From: DASWTL01 sp966250385
Lineage (GTDB): Bacteria; Bacteroidota; Bacteroidia; Sphingobacteriales; Sphingobacteriaceae
DNA: 64,000 bases
NCBI GenBank assembly: GCA_966250385.1
Contig: CBINHC010000006.1
Coordinates: 124,001-188,000 of the forward strand
Direction: 5' to 3'
A model generated the notes under the pieces. That model searched no databases and was not told where the DNA came from. It saw nothing but the letters and a program-made list of their open reading frames with translations. Numbering within the stretch: position 1 is the first letter of the stretch; the number at the start of each line of letters is the position of its first letter. The position numbers and the translations under genes were made by a program. Positions 1-8,562 of the stretch are shown one piece after another.

Positions 1-633
1 ACCCCGGGTTAAGCAAATGATGGGAATGTTGTACAACCGGCTGATCGCCGAAAGCGCTTCCGGGTCGGTTCCGCCAAGTCCGGAGACTTTTCTCATGTAC
101 AGAAGCTCCTCATCGTTGATCTTCAAAACGTCTGACTGGTGAAGCAGCAGGTCGAGCTTCGCAGGGTCCACATGCGGCGGCCTGAGGTTCATATCGAAAA
201 TCTTAAGTTTCGCCAGCGTCAGCAGCTGCTGAAGGGTCTGCCAGGATGTTTCCTCGCGGCCGGCCAGCGAGCCGAAAACCACCGCTGCGGCGGCAGGTAC
301 GATCCGGTCCCACGTTTCGCGGTACGCTATGGCATCCCATGCGACAGGCCGGTTAATCGTGTAGGAAGCTTTTCCATCTGCGTCCAGCGACACAACGACC
401 GTTCCGGTCGGGAACTGCCGGAGTCTTTGAATATGCGTGATGTCAAGACCATTGTCTTCCAGAAAGGTGAGCAGAGCTTCACCCTCCGGATCGGTGCCGA
501 CCGCCGAGATCAGGAGGGGGCTGGCACCAAGCTTCCGCAAATGAAACGCGACATTCATAGGTGCGCCGCCCGCTTTCCTGCCTCCGGGGAACAGGTCCCA
601 CAGAACTTCCCCGAAACAAATGACTTTCTTCAT
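1..633 (-). CDS. PfkB-family carbohydrate kinase (fructokinase-like), C-terminus outside window
   Basis: Reading leftwards from an ATG at 633-631, an open frame runs off the window edge (211 codons, no stop). The N-terminus MKKVICFGEVLWDLFP followed by GGRKAGGAPMNVAFHL is the typical ribokinase/PfkB start, with the sugar-binding GG and N; a GTVVVSLDADG strand follows. Family members phosphorylate fructose or related sugars in the cytoplasm with ATP. The catalytic GAGD motif lies in the missing C-terminal part, so the substrate cannot be judged. It is divergent from the DUF4440-like gene, with only 33 bases between the two starts. Confidence 0.87.
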   Translation of the reverse strand, partial: MKKVICFGEVLWDLFPGGRKAGGAPMNVAFHLRKLGASPLLISAVGTDPEGEALLTFLEDNGLDITHIQRLRQFPTGTVVVSLDADGKASYTINRPVAWDAIAYRETWDRIVPAAAAVVFGSLAGREETSWQTLQQLLTLAKLKIFDMNLRPPHVDPAKLDLLLHQSDVLKINDEELLYMRKVSGLGGTDPEALSAISRLYNIPIICLTRG

Positions 634-666
634 AGAGGTAATGCGAACTTTCCCTAATTTAACAGG

Positions 667-1086
667 ATGTTTCGATTCCTGCTACTTATTTCCCTTCTGC
701 TCGGTTCAGCGGCCGGATACTCACAGGGCCGCCAGCCGATCCTTGACCTTCTTGAACGTCAGCGGCAGGCCTGGAACCGAGGGGACCTCGAAGGGTACAT
801 GGCAGGCTACTGGAAATCCGATTCACTGCTGTTCGTCGGCTCCAGGGGGCCTGCCTACGGTTGGGAAACAACACTTTCGAATTACAGAAGGTCCTACCCG
901 GACCGGAGCGCCATGGGTACCCTGATATTCGATATCAGGGAGGTCCGGTTTCTCAGCGGGGATCATGCCTTTGTGCTGGGGGCCTGGACGCTCAAAAGGG
1001 AAAAGGACGAACCCCAGGGGTTCTTCACCCTGCTCGTAAGGAAGATCAAAGGACAGTGGAAGGTGATCGCAGACCACAGCAGCTGA
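667..1086 (+). CDS. Secreted DUF4440/SnoaL-like (NTF2-fold) protein
   Basis: A 139-residue protein with a signal peptide (hydrophobic residues 2-17, likely cut near AGYSQ). The mature part starts with a helix containing RQRQAWNRGDLEGYMAGYW, the hallmark of the DUF4440/SnoaL NTF2-like fold, and ends with strands holding FFTLLVRKIKGQWKVIADHSS. This fold binds small molecules or forms dimers, and secreted forms mostly have no assigned reaction. I infer a periplasmic location. It precedes the SusC gene by 212 bases with an inverted repeat between, so it is probably a separate transcript. Confidence 0.8.
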   Translation: MFRFLLLISLLLGSAAGYSQGRQPILDLLERQRQAWNRGDLEGYMAGYWKSDSLLFVGSRGPAYGWETTLSNYRRSYPDRSAMGTLIFDIREVRFLSGDHAFVLGAWTLKREKDEPQGFFTLLVRKIKGQWKVIADHSS

Positions 1087-1098
1087 TCGGTGAATTTG

Positions 1099-1148
1099 AG
1101 TTTCAATTATGTAAGTGGTTCATAACTAAATTGTTATGAATTGAAACT
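1099..1148. repeat. Nested inverted repeat between DUF4440-like gene and susC
   Basis: Outer arms AGTTTCAATT (1099-1108) and AATTGAAACT (1139-1148) are perfect complements. Inside them TTCATAAC (1119-1126) pairs with GTTATGAA (1133-1140), sharing two bases with the right outer arm, so the two hairpins are partly exclusive. No U-run follows. It may be a weak terminator for the upstream gene or an operator in the SusC leader; no consensus promoter could be placed in 1149-1298. Confidence 0.5.
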
Positions 1149-1298
1149 GATGAATGTTCACCGTTGTTATCATTGAAATGTCCGTGCGAATTACTTAGCC
1201 CTAGCCGCTGCCCGTCCTGCTGTTTTTTTCCCGATCCTTACTGGAAGTTTTGTTTAAGTGCGTGTGTAAGTTGTTGGTTGTAAACAAAATTTACTTGT

Positions 1299-4200
1299 AT
1301 GAAACACATAGTACTCTTGTTCGCGGGAATAATAGTCGTTTTGTTTCCGTGGGCGGCTTTTGCGCAGATTACCGTATCAGGTATCGTTACCGATGCAAAT
1401 ACCGGGGAGGTCCTGCCTGCAGTATCGGTACGGGTAAAAGGATCCCCCTCCGGAACTGCCACCAATGAGGCAGGCCGGTTCACGTTGCCGGGCGTTCCGG
1501 CCGGTTCCACGATCGTTTTTACTTCCGTGGGTTTTGTTACCAAAGAGCTACCCGCGGCTGAAACGATGAACGTCAGCCTGGAGGAGGACTTCGCCAGGCT
1601 GGAAGAAGTCGTCGTTACAGGGCTCGCGACCAGCGTGAAACGCAGCAATCTTGCTAACGCTGTCGGAACGATCTCCGCAAGGGAGCTCACGGGTACGGCG
1701 GTTCCCCACACCATTGAAAGTGCGATGAACGGAAAGTTGACCGGTGCGAATATTGTTCAGAGTTCCGGTGCGCCTGGCGGCGGGATCTCGGTCCGGCTTC
1801 GCGGCCTGACTTCAGTCAACAGCAGTACCCAGCCTTTATATGTCATTGACGGGGTATTCGTCGATAATTCGTCAATCTCCTCCGGCCTGAATTCGGTGAC
1901 CATCGCTTCCCGGGGCAGCGGCAGTACCTCGAACCAGGATAACCCCTCCAGCAGGATTGCAGACATCAATCCCGAGGACATCGAAAGCATCGAAATCCTC
2001 AAAGGTGCTTCCGCCGCTGCAATCTATGGTGCCCTGGCGGCTTCAGGAGTGGTTATCATCACCACCAAGCGCGGCGCGGAGGGAAAGACCCGGATTTCGC
2101 TGAACCAGGACGTTGGCTATTCGGAAGCCGCCAAACTCCTGGGGGTGGATGATTGGAACGAGGACAAGATCCAGGGATTCTTTCAAACCCTTGACGCGGC
2201 CGGTAATGTCACCAACCAACCCGCAGTGGACGCCCAGAAGGAGCTCTACCGCCAGGCGCTGGCGGAAGGGCGCATCTTTGATTACGAAAAAGAGCTGTAC
2301 GGGCAAAAGGGCTTTCTGACGACAACGTCGGTAAGTGTATCCGGAGGCTCGGAAAAAACGAAGTTCTATGTCTCCGGACTTCACCAGGATGAGGAGGGCA
2401 TTATCAAGAGGACCGGTTATACCAAGAGTTCGTTCCGGACGAACCTCGACCATAAAATATCCAACCGGTTCAATGTTTCGTTATCCGCCAACTATATTCA
2501 TTCATCTTCGGACCGTGGTTTGACCAACAACGACAATGCCGGCGTATCCTTCGGTGTGGCCATGTCCTCAACGCCTACGTATGAGAATTTGTTCCCGAAT
2601 GAGCTGGGCGAATATCCCAGGAACCGGTATGCCCCTTCCAACCCGCTGGAGACCAGGGATCTGATGACCAACAATGAGGAAGTGAACCGGTTCATCGGCG
2701 GATTATCGTTTACCGCATTTCTGCAGCAGAATCCGACTTCGACCACCAAGCTGGTTCTCAAGGGCGGGCTGGATAGCTACGATCTGACCACCCGGGCCAT
2801 ATTCCCCAACACGCTTCAGTTCGAGTCGGGCGGGAACGGTACCAACGGTGCTTCCATCCAGGGAAATACGACCAATCTGAATACCAATTTCTCGGCGATT
2901 GCGGTTAACACTATTACCACGGATCAGCAGCGGGTGATATTTACTACGTCGGCCGGAGCTACCCTGGAAGATTTTGACCAGAATCAGGTACTGAATATCG
3001 CCACCATCCTGATCACCGGCCAGGAAAATCTTGACCAGGCTTCGGCTATCCGGGTCGATCAGTTCCGGTCCCCCAGGAAGAACCGGGGACTGTTTCTGCA
3101 GGAGGAGATCAATTTCCGGGATATGGTGATCCTAACCGGCGGTATCCGCGTGGACAAGTCTTCGGATAATGCGGATGTGAACAGTTTTCAAACGTTTCCC
3201 AAAGGTTCCGTTGCACTAAATCTGGCGGCGATGCCTTTCTGGAAATCTCAGAAGGTAGATCTTTTCAAGCTGCGGGCGGCCTACGGCGAGTCCGGCAACT
3301 TTCCGCCGTTCGGCGCCAAGTTTACGAGCTTTTCCCCATCAAACATCGGCGGGGTGGGCGGCATCCTGATCGGTGCTCCCAATCAGGCCGGGTTTACCCA
3401 GCTTGGAAATTCAGGGATCAAGCAGGAGCGTCAGAAAGAATTTGAAACCGGCGTTGACGTCGGACTTTTCGGCGGAAAGATAGGGCTGGAGGCTACTTAT
3501 TATAATCGTAAGGGCACCGACCTGATCTTTGCCCAGAATGTTCCCAGTTCTTCAGGTTTTATCCAGCGTATCGTGAATGGCGGCACGCTCCGCAACCGGG
3601 GAGCCGAGATCTCTCTGCTACTTGCACCATTCAAAGCGGAGAATTTCTCGTGGTCTTCCCGTACCAGCTTCTGGATGAACCGGTCGAGAGTGACCGAGCT
3701 CAGTATCCCGGCGTTCAATATCGGGGGATTTGCCAACGTACTGGGATCTTTCAGGATCGAGGAGGGCAAATCGGCGACCCAGATTGTAGGCTTCGACGAT
3801 ACGGACGGTGACGGAACGTCAGACGGCGTATTCGTGCTGGGAAATTCCGAACCCGATTTTCAGATGAGTTTCCTGAATGATTTTACCATCCTGAAAAACC
3901 TAAGCCTGAGTTTTGTGCTGCACTGGAAAAACGGGGGTCAGAATATCAACCTGACAGAGCTGCTGACAGACCTCGGCGGTACCAGTCCGGACTATTCGGA
4001 GAATGCGGCAGCCAGAGTGAGCGCCCTCGGCGTTACTTCGAGGCAGTATATCCAGGATTCGAATTACCTGCGGCTCCGTGAGGCCGGGCTGTACTACACA
4101 CTGCCTGCCGGCCTGCTGAAAAAAAGCTTCGGTCAGGCGGTCGAAAGTATCCGTCTGGGCGTTTCCGGAACCAATATTTTTACGATCACGCCCTATAAGA

Positions 4201-4313
4201 GCTATGATCCGGAAGTGTCGAATTTTGGTTCCGGCGGTTTTTCCACCGCAGTCGAGGTTATGCCATACCCCTCTGCCAGGCGCCTCTTCTTTCACCTGTC
4301 CGCTAATTTCTAA
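1299..4313 (+). CDS. SusC/RagA-family TonB-linked outer membrane transporter
   Basis: A 1004-residue outer-membrane protein. Residues 1-22 are a signal peptide ending AFAQ. Residues 25-95 form the carboxypeptidase-regulatory-like beta domain. EEVVVTG at about 102-108 is the SusC-type segment before the plug, and the plug contains ILKGASAAAIYGALAASG. The rest is a 22-strand barrel ending in an aromatic strand (FFHLSANF). It imports a ligand using TonB energy, capped by its SusD partner, which starts 16 bases after its stop. No glycosidase, regulator or anti-sigma gene accompanies the pair, so the ligand cannot be predicted. Length is normal for the family. Confidence 0.95.
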   Translation: MKHIVLLFAGIIVVLFPWAAFAQITVSGIVTDANTGEVLPAVSVRVKGSPSGTATNEAGRFTLPGVPAGSTIVFTSVGFVTKELPAAETMNVSLEEDFARLEEVVVTGLATSVKRSNLANAVGTISARELTGTAVPHTIESAMNGKLTGANIVQSSGAPGGGISVRLRGLTSVNSSTQPLYVIDGVFVDNSSISSGLNSVTIASRGSGSTSNQDNPSSRIADINPEDIESIEILKGASAAAIYGALAASGVVIITTKRGAEGKTRISLNQDVGYSEAAKLLGVDDWNEDKIQGFFQTLDAAGNVTNQPAVDAQKELYRQALAEGRIFDYEKELYGQKGFLTTTSVSVSGGSEKTKFYVSGLHQDEEGIIKRTGYTKSSFRTNLDHKISNRFNVSLSANYIHSSSDRGLTNNDNAGVSFGVAMSSTPTYENLFPNELGEYPRNRYAPSNPLETRDLMTNNEEVNRFIGGLSFTAFLQQNPTSTTKLVLKGGLDSYDLTTRAIFPNTLQFESGGNGTNGASIQGNTTNLNTNFSAIAVNTITTDQQRVIFTTSAGATLEDFDQNQVLNIATILITGQENLDQASAIRVDQFRSPRKNRGLFLQEEINFRDMVILTGGIRVDKSSDNADVNSFQTFPKGSVALNLAAMPFWKSQKVDLFKLRAAYGESGNFPPFGAKFTSFSPSNIGGVGGILIGAPNQAGFTQLGNSGIKQERQKEFETGVDVGLFGGKIGLEATYYNRKGTDLIFAQNVPSSSGFIQRIVNGGTLRNRGAEISLLLAPFKAENFSWSSRTSFWMNRSRVTELSIPAFNIGGFANVLGSFRIEEGKSATQIVGFDDTDGDGTSDGVFVLGNSEPDFQMSFLNDFTILKNLSLSFVLHWKNGGQNINLTELLTDLGGTSPDYSENAAARVSALGVTSRQYIQDSNYLRLREAGLYYTLPAGLLKKSFGQAVESIRLGVSGTNIFTITPYKSYDPEVSNFGSGGFSTAVEVMPYPSARRLFFHLSANF

Positions 4314-4329
4314 CCCTAAGTCACGGTAT

Positions 4330-5682
4330 ATGAAACTGCATAAACATACCGGCTTCATCTGCAGCCTTGCAGTGAGCCTGGTCGTCCTGGCTCCGGCCTG
4401 TGAACTGAACGAAACCACGGACCCCAACAATCCGAGTGTAGAGGGTGTCCTGGATAATGCCAGTGTCCCTGTTCTGAACACGATCGTGACCGGCACCGAG
4501 TCCGGAATGCGACTTAATCTAGAATTCTACCTGGACGACGTGGGAGCAGTGGGACGAGAATTGTATCGCTTCTCCACCGCCGACCCCCGGTATACCGGGG
4601 ACTTGCTCGGAAAGGGAAATGCGATCCTTGATAATAACACGTTCTATATCACCAATCCCTGGAACGCGTTTTACCGGGTGGTCAAGAACACGAATATCCT
4701 GATCGAAGCGGTAAACAATACGACCCAGCCTACAGATGAGCAGAAGCAGGGCTACCTGGGTTTCGCCAATACCATCAAGGCCTATGCGTTATTGCTTGCT
4801 CTTAACCTGACCAACGAAAACGGCATCCGGATCGATGTGGCTGATCCGGATAACATAGGTCCCATTGTCGATAAGGCCACTGCGCTGACTGCGATCGCGG
4901 CTTTGCTTGACGAAGGGTCTTCCCAGCTGGCAAACGCCGGAACTGGGTTTCCGTTCCAGCTGTCGGCCGGTTTTACAGGATTCAATACCCCGGAATCATT
5001 CCGACGGTTTAACAGGGGGCTGGCCAGCAGGGTCGCACTTTACCGGGAAGATTTCCCGGGGGCGCTCGCATCCGTGCAGGAGTCATTCCTGGTATTGGGC
5101 GGGAACTACAATGTGACCAAGAACCTGGGCGTCTACCATATTTACTCCAATGCGGGCGGCGATGAGATCAACCGCTTCTTCCTGCCCCTGAACTCTACGG
5201 GGGAGGTCCGGGGAGCACATTCGTCCTTCGTCACCGATGCCGAAGCAGCCGGCGAAGGGAATGACCTCCGGATTGCTGAAAAGGTGGCCGCCCGGTCAAT
5301 TCCATCGACCCTTGATAACCTGACCGTCGTTTATGGGATTTCGATGTATGACAGTAATCTGGATCCGGTGCCTATCATGCGGAATGAGGAGCTCATGCTG
5401 ATTTACGCGGAGGCGAGTATTCAAACGGGAGCTTTGCAGCAAGGCCTGGATGTTTTGAACCAAATCCGTACAGGCAATAACCTGGCTCCCTACGCCGGGC
5501 CGGTTTCCCGGGAGGCGTTGCTGGATGAGATGCTCAAGCAACGGCGCTATTCTCTGTTTATGGAAGGCCACAGGTGGATTGACATGAGAAGATACGGCCG
5601 GTTGAGCGAGCTGCCCCTGGATCGTGCCGGAGATGACGTCTGGGAAAGCTTTCCGATCCCGTTTGCAGAAGACGCCGGGTGA
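4330..5682 (+). CDS. SusD/RagB-family substrate-binding lipoprotein
   Basis: A 450-residue surface lipoprotein. The start at 4330 (MKLHKHTGF) follows the SusC stop by 16 bases and gives a signal peptide with a lipobox-like LAPAC (Cys24); an in-frame upstream extension would lie inside susC. TDPNNPS after the cysteine is typical of SusD. The C-terminal part shows the family signature: EELMLIYAEASIQTG, then LLDEMLKQRRYSLFMEGHR and WIDMRRYGRL. It lids the SusC channel and binds the ligand through a TPR-like helical face. The C-terminus stops soon after the RRYGRL region, and the whole is somewhat short for the family. Confidence 0.93.
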   Translation: MKLHKHTGFICSLAVSLVVLAPACELNETTDPNNPSVEGVLDNASVPVLNTIVTGTESGMRLNLEFYLDDVGAVGRELYRFSTADPRYTGDLLGKGNAILDNNTFYITNPWNAFYRVVKNTNILIEAVNNTTQPTDEQKQGYLGFANTIKAYALLLALNLTNENGIRIDVADPDNIGPIVDKATALTAIAALLDEGSSQLANAGTGFPFQLSAGFTGFNTPESFRRFNRGLASRVALYREDFPGALASVQESFLVLGGNYNVTKNLGVYHIYSNAGGDEINRFFLPLNSTGEVRGAHSSFVTDAEAAGEGNDLRIAEKVAARSIPSTLDNLTVVYGISMYDSNLDPVPIMRNEELMLIYAEASIQTGALQQGLDVLNQIRTGNNLAPYAGPVSREALLDEMLKQRRYSLFMEGHRWIDMRRYGRLSELPLDRAGDDVWESFPIPFAEDAG

Positions 5683-5694
5683 AGTCCCCGGATA

Positions 5695-6483
5695 TCAGGT
5701 TACTTTAGCCTGCCGGATTTTTTTCGAGAACAGCCCGGGAAGGAGCCGTTTAAACAGGACTGCATAGGTCTCTTTTCCCCCGATGAGAACTTCTTCCCGG
5801 CCGGCACGGATCGCTTCCAGGATCTTTCCGGCACATTCCTCCGGACTCATTCCGTTCTCCTGGGCCTGATCCATCTTGTTCTGCGGATCTCCCTGCGCGG
5901 TTAATGCGTTATAAGACAACCGGGTTCTGATGAAACCCGGGCAGACCAGCGTGATCCTGACTCCCGGTTCGCTGATCTCGCACCGCAGCGAATCGAAGTA
6001 TCCGTGAAGCGCATGCTTCGATGCCGAATATGCAGACCGAAGCCTGGTTCCGAATTTGCCTACCAGACTGCTGATGACCACCACATGCCCGGATTTGCGG
6101 GCGATCATGCCGGGAAGTACGGCCTGCGTAAGGGCCACCGTTCCCCAGAAGTTGACGTCCATGATCTTCCGGGCGACTTCCAGCCTGGTTTCAAGTGCCG
6201 GAGACCGCTGGCTGACTCCGCCGGAGTGAATGATCATGTCGATCCTGCCGTACATCCGTTCCGCTTCGGCCGCTTTGGCCGCGAGCGAATCAGTCTGTCC
6301 CAGATCCAGAGGATGAACGTGAATGTTCAACGGGTTTCCGTCGCAGGATTGCTTTACCCGGAAGAGTTCGTCGCGGTCCCTTGCTGATAGGATCAGTTTG
6401 GCACCGGTCCGGCTAAGCCGTTTGGCAAGCGCCTCGCCGATCCCCGAAGATGCCCCTGTGATCCAGATTACTTGGTCTTTCAT
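5695..6483 (-). CDS. Short-chain dehydrogenase/reductase (SDR)
   Basis: 262 residues with a Rossmann fold. TGASSGIG at 9-16 is the classical nucleotide-binding motif, NFWG contains Asn111, ISS gives Ser139, and YSASK gives Tyr152 and Lys156, so the catalytic tetrad is intact. It resembles the DHRS7/YqjQ-like classical SDRs that reduce ketones or lipidic substrates with NAD(P)H; the substrate is unknown. It is the last gene of a minus-strand set, 31 bases after hemW. Its stop is 12 bases from the susD stop in the convergent direction. Confidence 0.9.
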   Translation of the reverse strand: MKDQVIWITGASSGIGEALAKRLSRTGAKLILSARDRDELFRVKQSCDGNPLNIHVHPLDLGQTDSLAAKAAEAERMYGRIDMIIHSGGVSQRSPALETRLEVARKIMDVNFWGTVALTQAVLPGMIARKSGHVVVISSLVGKFGTRLRSAYSASKHALHGYFDSLRCEISEPGVRITLVCPGFIRTRLSYNALTAQGDPQNKMDQAQENGMSPEECAGKILEAIRAGREEVLIGGKETYAVLFKRLLPGLFSKKIRQAKVT

Positions 6484-6514
6484 GTTGTCTGATGATATTC
6501 GGTCCTTATTGAAT

Positions 6515-7654
6515 TCATATATCGGCGGGTTCTACGAAAAGCTGGGCGGCAATGTGGTCGGCGAAGAGTTTTCCTTCCCGGGTAAGCGTCACCAGATTAT
6601 CGAGTTTCGCGACCTGCTCCTTTTCCAGGAACTCATCCAGCGCAGCTTCGATCAGCGTCCGGTAGCCGCTTCCGAAAGCGTCTCCGATCCTCGCGAGATC
6701 CAGTCCCCATTGGGTTCGAAGGGAGGTCATGATGTACTCATTCACACGGTCGGTAGTGCTCAATTGTTCTGTTTCCGAAGGGATCCGGCTCTCCGCCAAT
6801 GCCGCCAGGTATTTGGCGTTGCTGGCGATATTCCATTGTCGCGTTTCTCCGTCAAACGAATGAGCTGAAGGTCCGATGCCCATGTACGTCACGCCTTTCC
6901 AGTAATTGGAATTGTGGCGGGAATACATGTTCGGTTTACAGAAGTTGGAGATCTCATAGTGCTCGAATCCCGCCTGGCCGAGCTGATCCATGAGGATCAG
7001 GAACTGGTCTGCGCTCTGTCCGTCACTGACCGCGGATTGTTTCCCTTTTCTGATCGCATGTTCGAGGGCCGTTCCCTGTTCAACGGTCAGCGAGTAGGAT
7101 GAAATATGAGGGACAGCCAGTCCAATCGCCTTGCCGATATTACTGTTCCACTTCAGATCGGATAACAGGGGGTAGCCATAGATCAGATCGATCGTTATGT
7201 TTTCGAATCCGGCATCCTGTACCCGCTTGATCGAATCCTCCGCTTCGCCTGCGGTATGCGCGCGGTTCATCCATTTCAGGTCTTCATCAAAAAAGGATTG
7301 GGTCCCGATACTGAACCGGTTGACGGAAGTGTTCCGGAGTTCCCGGACTTTCCGGGCATTCAGGTCATCCGGATTGGCCTCCAGGGTAATCTCAGCGCCG
7401 GCGGGAACGGGAAAGACGGCGATGATGGTGTCCAGCAGAGCCTGTATTTCTCCGGCGTCCAGCACGGACGGGGTTCCGCCCCCGAGATAGATCGTTTCAA
7501 CGGGTGCCTGGGCAAGGTAACCCGCCCTCAGCCTGATTTCGCGGTGCATCGCTTCCAGAATCTGTTCCTTGTAGGAGAACGAGGTACTGAAGTGGAAATC
7601 GCAGTAGTGACACGCTTTTTTGCAGAAAGGGATATGCAGGTAGATTCCGGCCAT
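6515..7654 (-). CDS. hemW: HemW-like radical SAM protein (heme chaperone, coproporphyrinogen oxidase-like)
   Basis: 379 residues, the usual HemW length. The N-terminus MAGIYLHIPFCKKACHYCDF carries the CxxxCxxC cluster ligands (Cys11, Cys15, Cys18) for the SAM-cleaving 4Fe-4S cluster, and YLGGGTPSVL is the GGE-like SAM-binding segment. FSIGTQSF and YEISNFCKP are also typical of the family. HemW delivers heme to respiratory enzymes and lacks the extra N-terminal residues of true HemN, so heme insertion rather than oxidation is the likely role. It lies between an unknown gene (102 bases upstream) and the SDR gene. Confidence 0.9.
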   Translation of the reverse strand: MAGIYLHIPFCKKACHYCDFHFSTSFSYKEQILEAMHREIRLRAGYLAQAPVETIYLGGGTPSVLDAGEIQALLDTIIAVFPVPAGAEITLEANPDDLNARKVRELRNTSVNRFSIGTQSFFDEDLKWMNRAHTAGEAEDSIKRVQDAGFENITIDLIYGYPLLSDLKWNSNIGKAIGLAVPHISSYSLTVEQGTALEHAIRKGKQSAVSDGQSADQFLILMDQLGQAGFEHYEISNFCKPNMYSRHNSNYWKGVTYMGIGPSAHSFDGETRQWNIASNAKYLAALAESRIPSETEQLSTTDRVNEYIMTSLRTQWGLDLARIGDAFGSGYRTLIEAALDEFLEKEQVAKLDNLVTLTREGKLFADHIAAQLFVEPADI

Positions 7655-7756
7655 GATGCAAAGGTATTTAATATCCCCGGGCTTAAGCAGTATGCAGGAG
7701 TACGTCCGGCACCCGGAAAGGCGTATCAGGCCGAATTTTATACTGAAATGACGAAT

Positions 7757-8341
7757 TTACTTGACGGGTCGTTTGTCCGCACTTGCCGCCGCGGTGCCGA
7801 TGACGACTTTCAGGGATTTCTCCGAAGGACTTGCAACCTTTTTTTCCGGGAACCGGTATCCGACAGTCGGGATTTGGGGGCTGCTTTCCCATTTCATGAC
7901 CTCGTGCAGGAACTTGGAGATCTGACGGTAGATGAAAGGCTCATCGATCTCTGCAGGGGAAACCTGCACGAGGACTTTCTTGTCAGTCTTGTCGGTGATC
8001 TCCTCGATAAAGGGAAACAGGATGATCACGTCGATCCGGCCGTTGCAGCTCTGGGAAAAGGAGAGGGCACCGCCGAATTTATTGAAGTGTTTGGTTTCGT
8101 TTTCCTTTTCCTTCACTATGCCGCTCCTGGAATTGCCGAAAGTCAGATTCACCGCCTCGTAATTCCTGTAGGTGTTTACTTCCTGTACTTTACAATTGAG
8201 CTCATAATGTGTAATGAACTGGCTCAGGGTGTTCACGAGTTGGGGTTTTGTTATCTGGGTCCACAGGTTGCGGTTTTCCTCTACCTGTGACTGTCCGTTC
8301 CTGTAATGCTCTACTCTTTCTCTCAGATCTTCCAGCGTCAT
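7757..8341 (-). CDS. Conserved hypothetical protein, soluble
   Basis: 194 residues, not recognised as a named family. It starts MTLEDLRERVEHYRNGQ, has no signal peptide or membrane segment, and is mixed alpha/beta with a central LSFSQSCNGRIDVIILFPFIEE strand region. The basic C-terminal tail (KKVASPSEKSLKVV...ADKRPVK) looks disordered. It is the first gene of the minus-strand set leading to hemW and the SDR gene, and stands divergent from the GH15 gene across 221 bases. Codon usage looks like that of the neighbours. A function cannot be proposed. Confidence 0.75.
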   Translation of the reverse strand: MTLEDLRERVEHYRNGQSQVEENRNLWTQITKPQLVNTLSQFITHYELNCKVQEVNTYRNYEAVNLTFGNSRSGIVKEKENETKHFNKFGGALSFSQSCNGRIDVIILFPFIEEITDKTDKKVLVQVSPAEIDEPFIYRQISKFLHEVMKWESSPQIPTVGYRFPEKKVASPSEKSLKVVIGTAAASADKRPVK

Positions 8342-8562
8342 AACAGATGTTCTTAGTCAAAAAAATGAATCTGAAGCTGCAAAGCCTCCGGGGACTGGCC
8401 GGGGACCTGAATTTCAGTTTTTTGTCAGGCTATTGTTTCAACCTCCGTAATACCTTTTTGTTTATCTTTTTGAAAATCGGCCGCCCTTTTGCCCGGTAGC
8501 TTCGTATTTTAAAACCAAAAGTCACTCAAGGTCATTATTACGACAGTAAACATCACCGATTC

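Noticed and set aside
4204..4329. Longer N-terminus for the SusD-like protein
   Set aside because: The extension lies inside susC and removes the lipoprotein signal from the N-terminus.
7256..8290. 344-codon open frame on the plus strand
   Set aside because: It lies antisense to hemW and the neighbouring unknown gene, both well supported; its composition is that of a complement of coding DNA.
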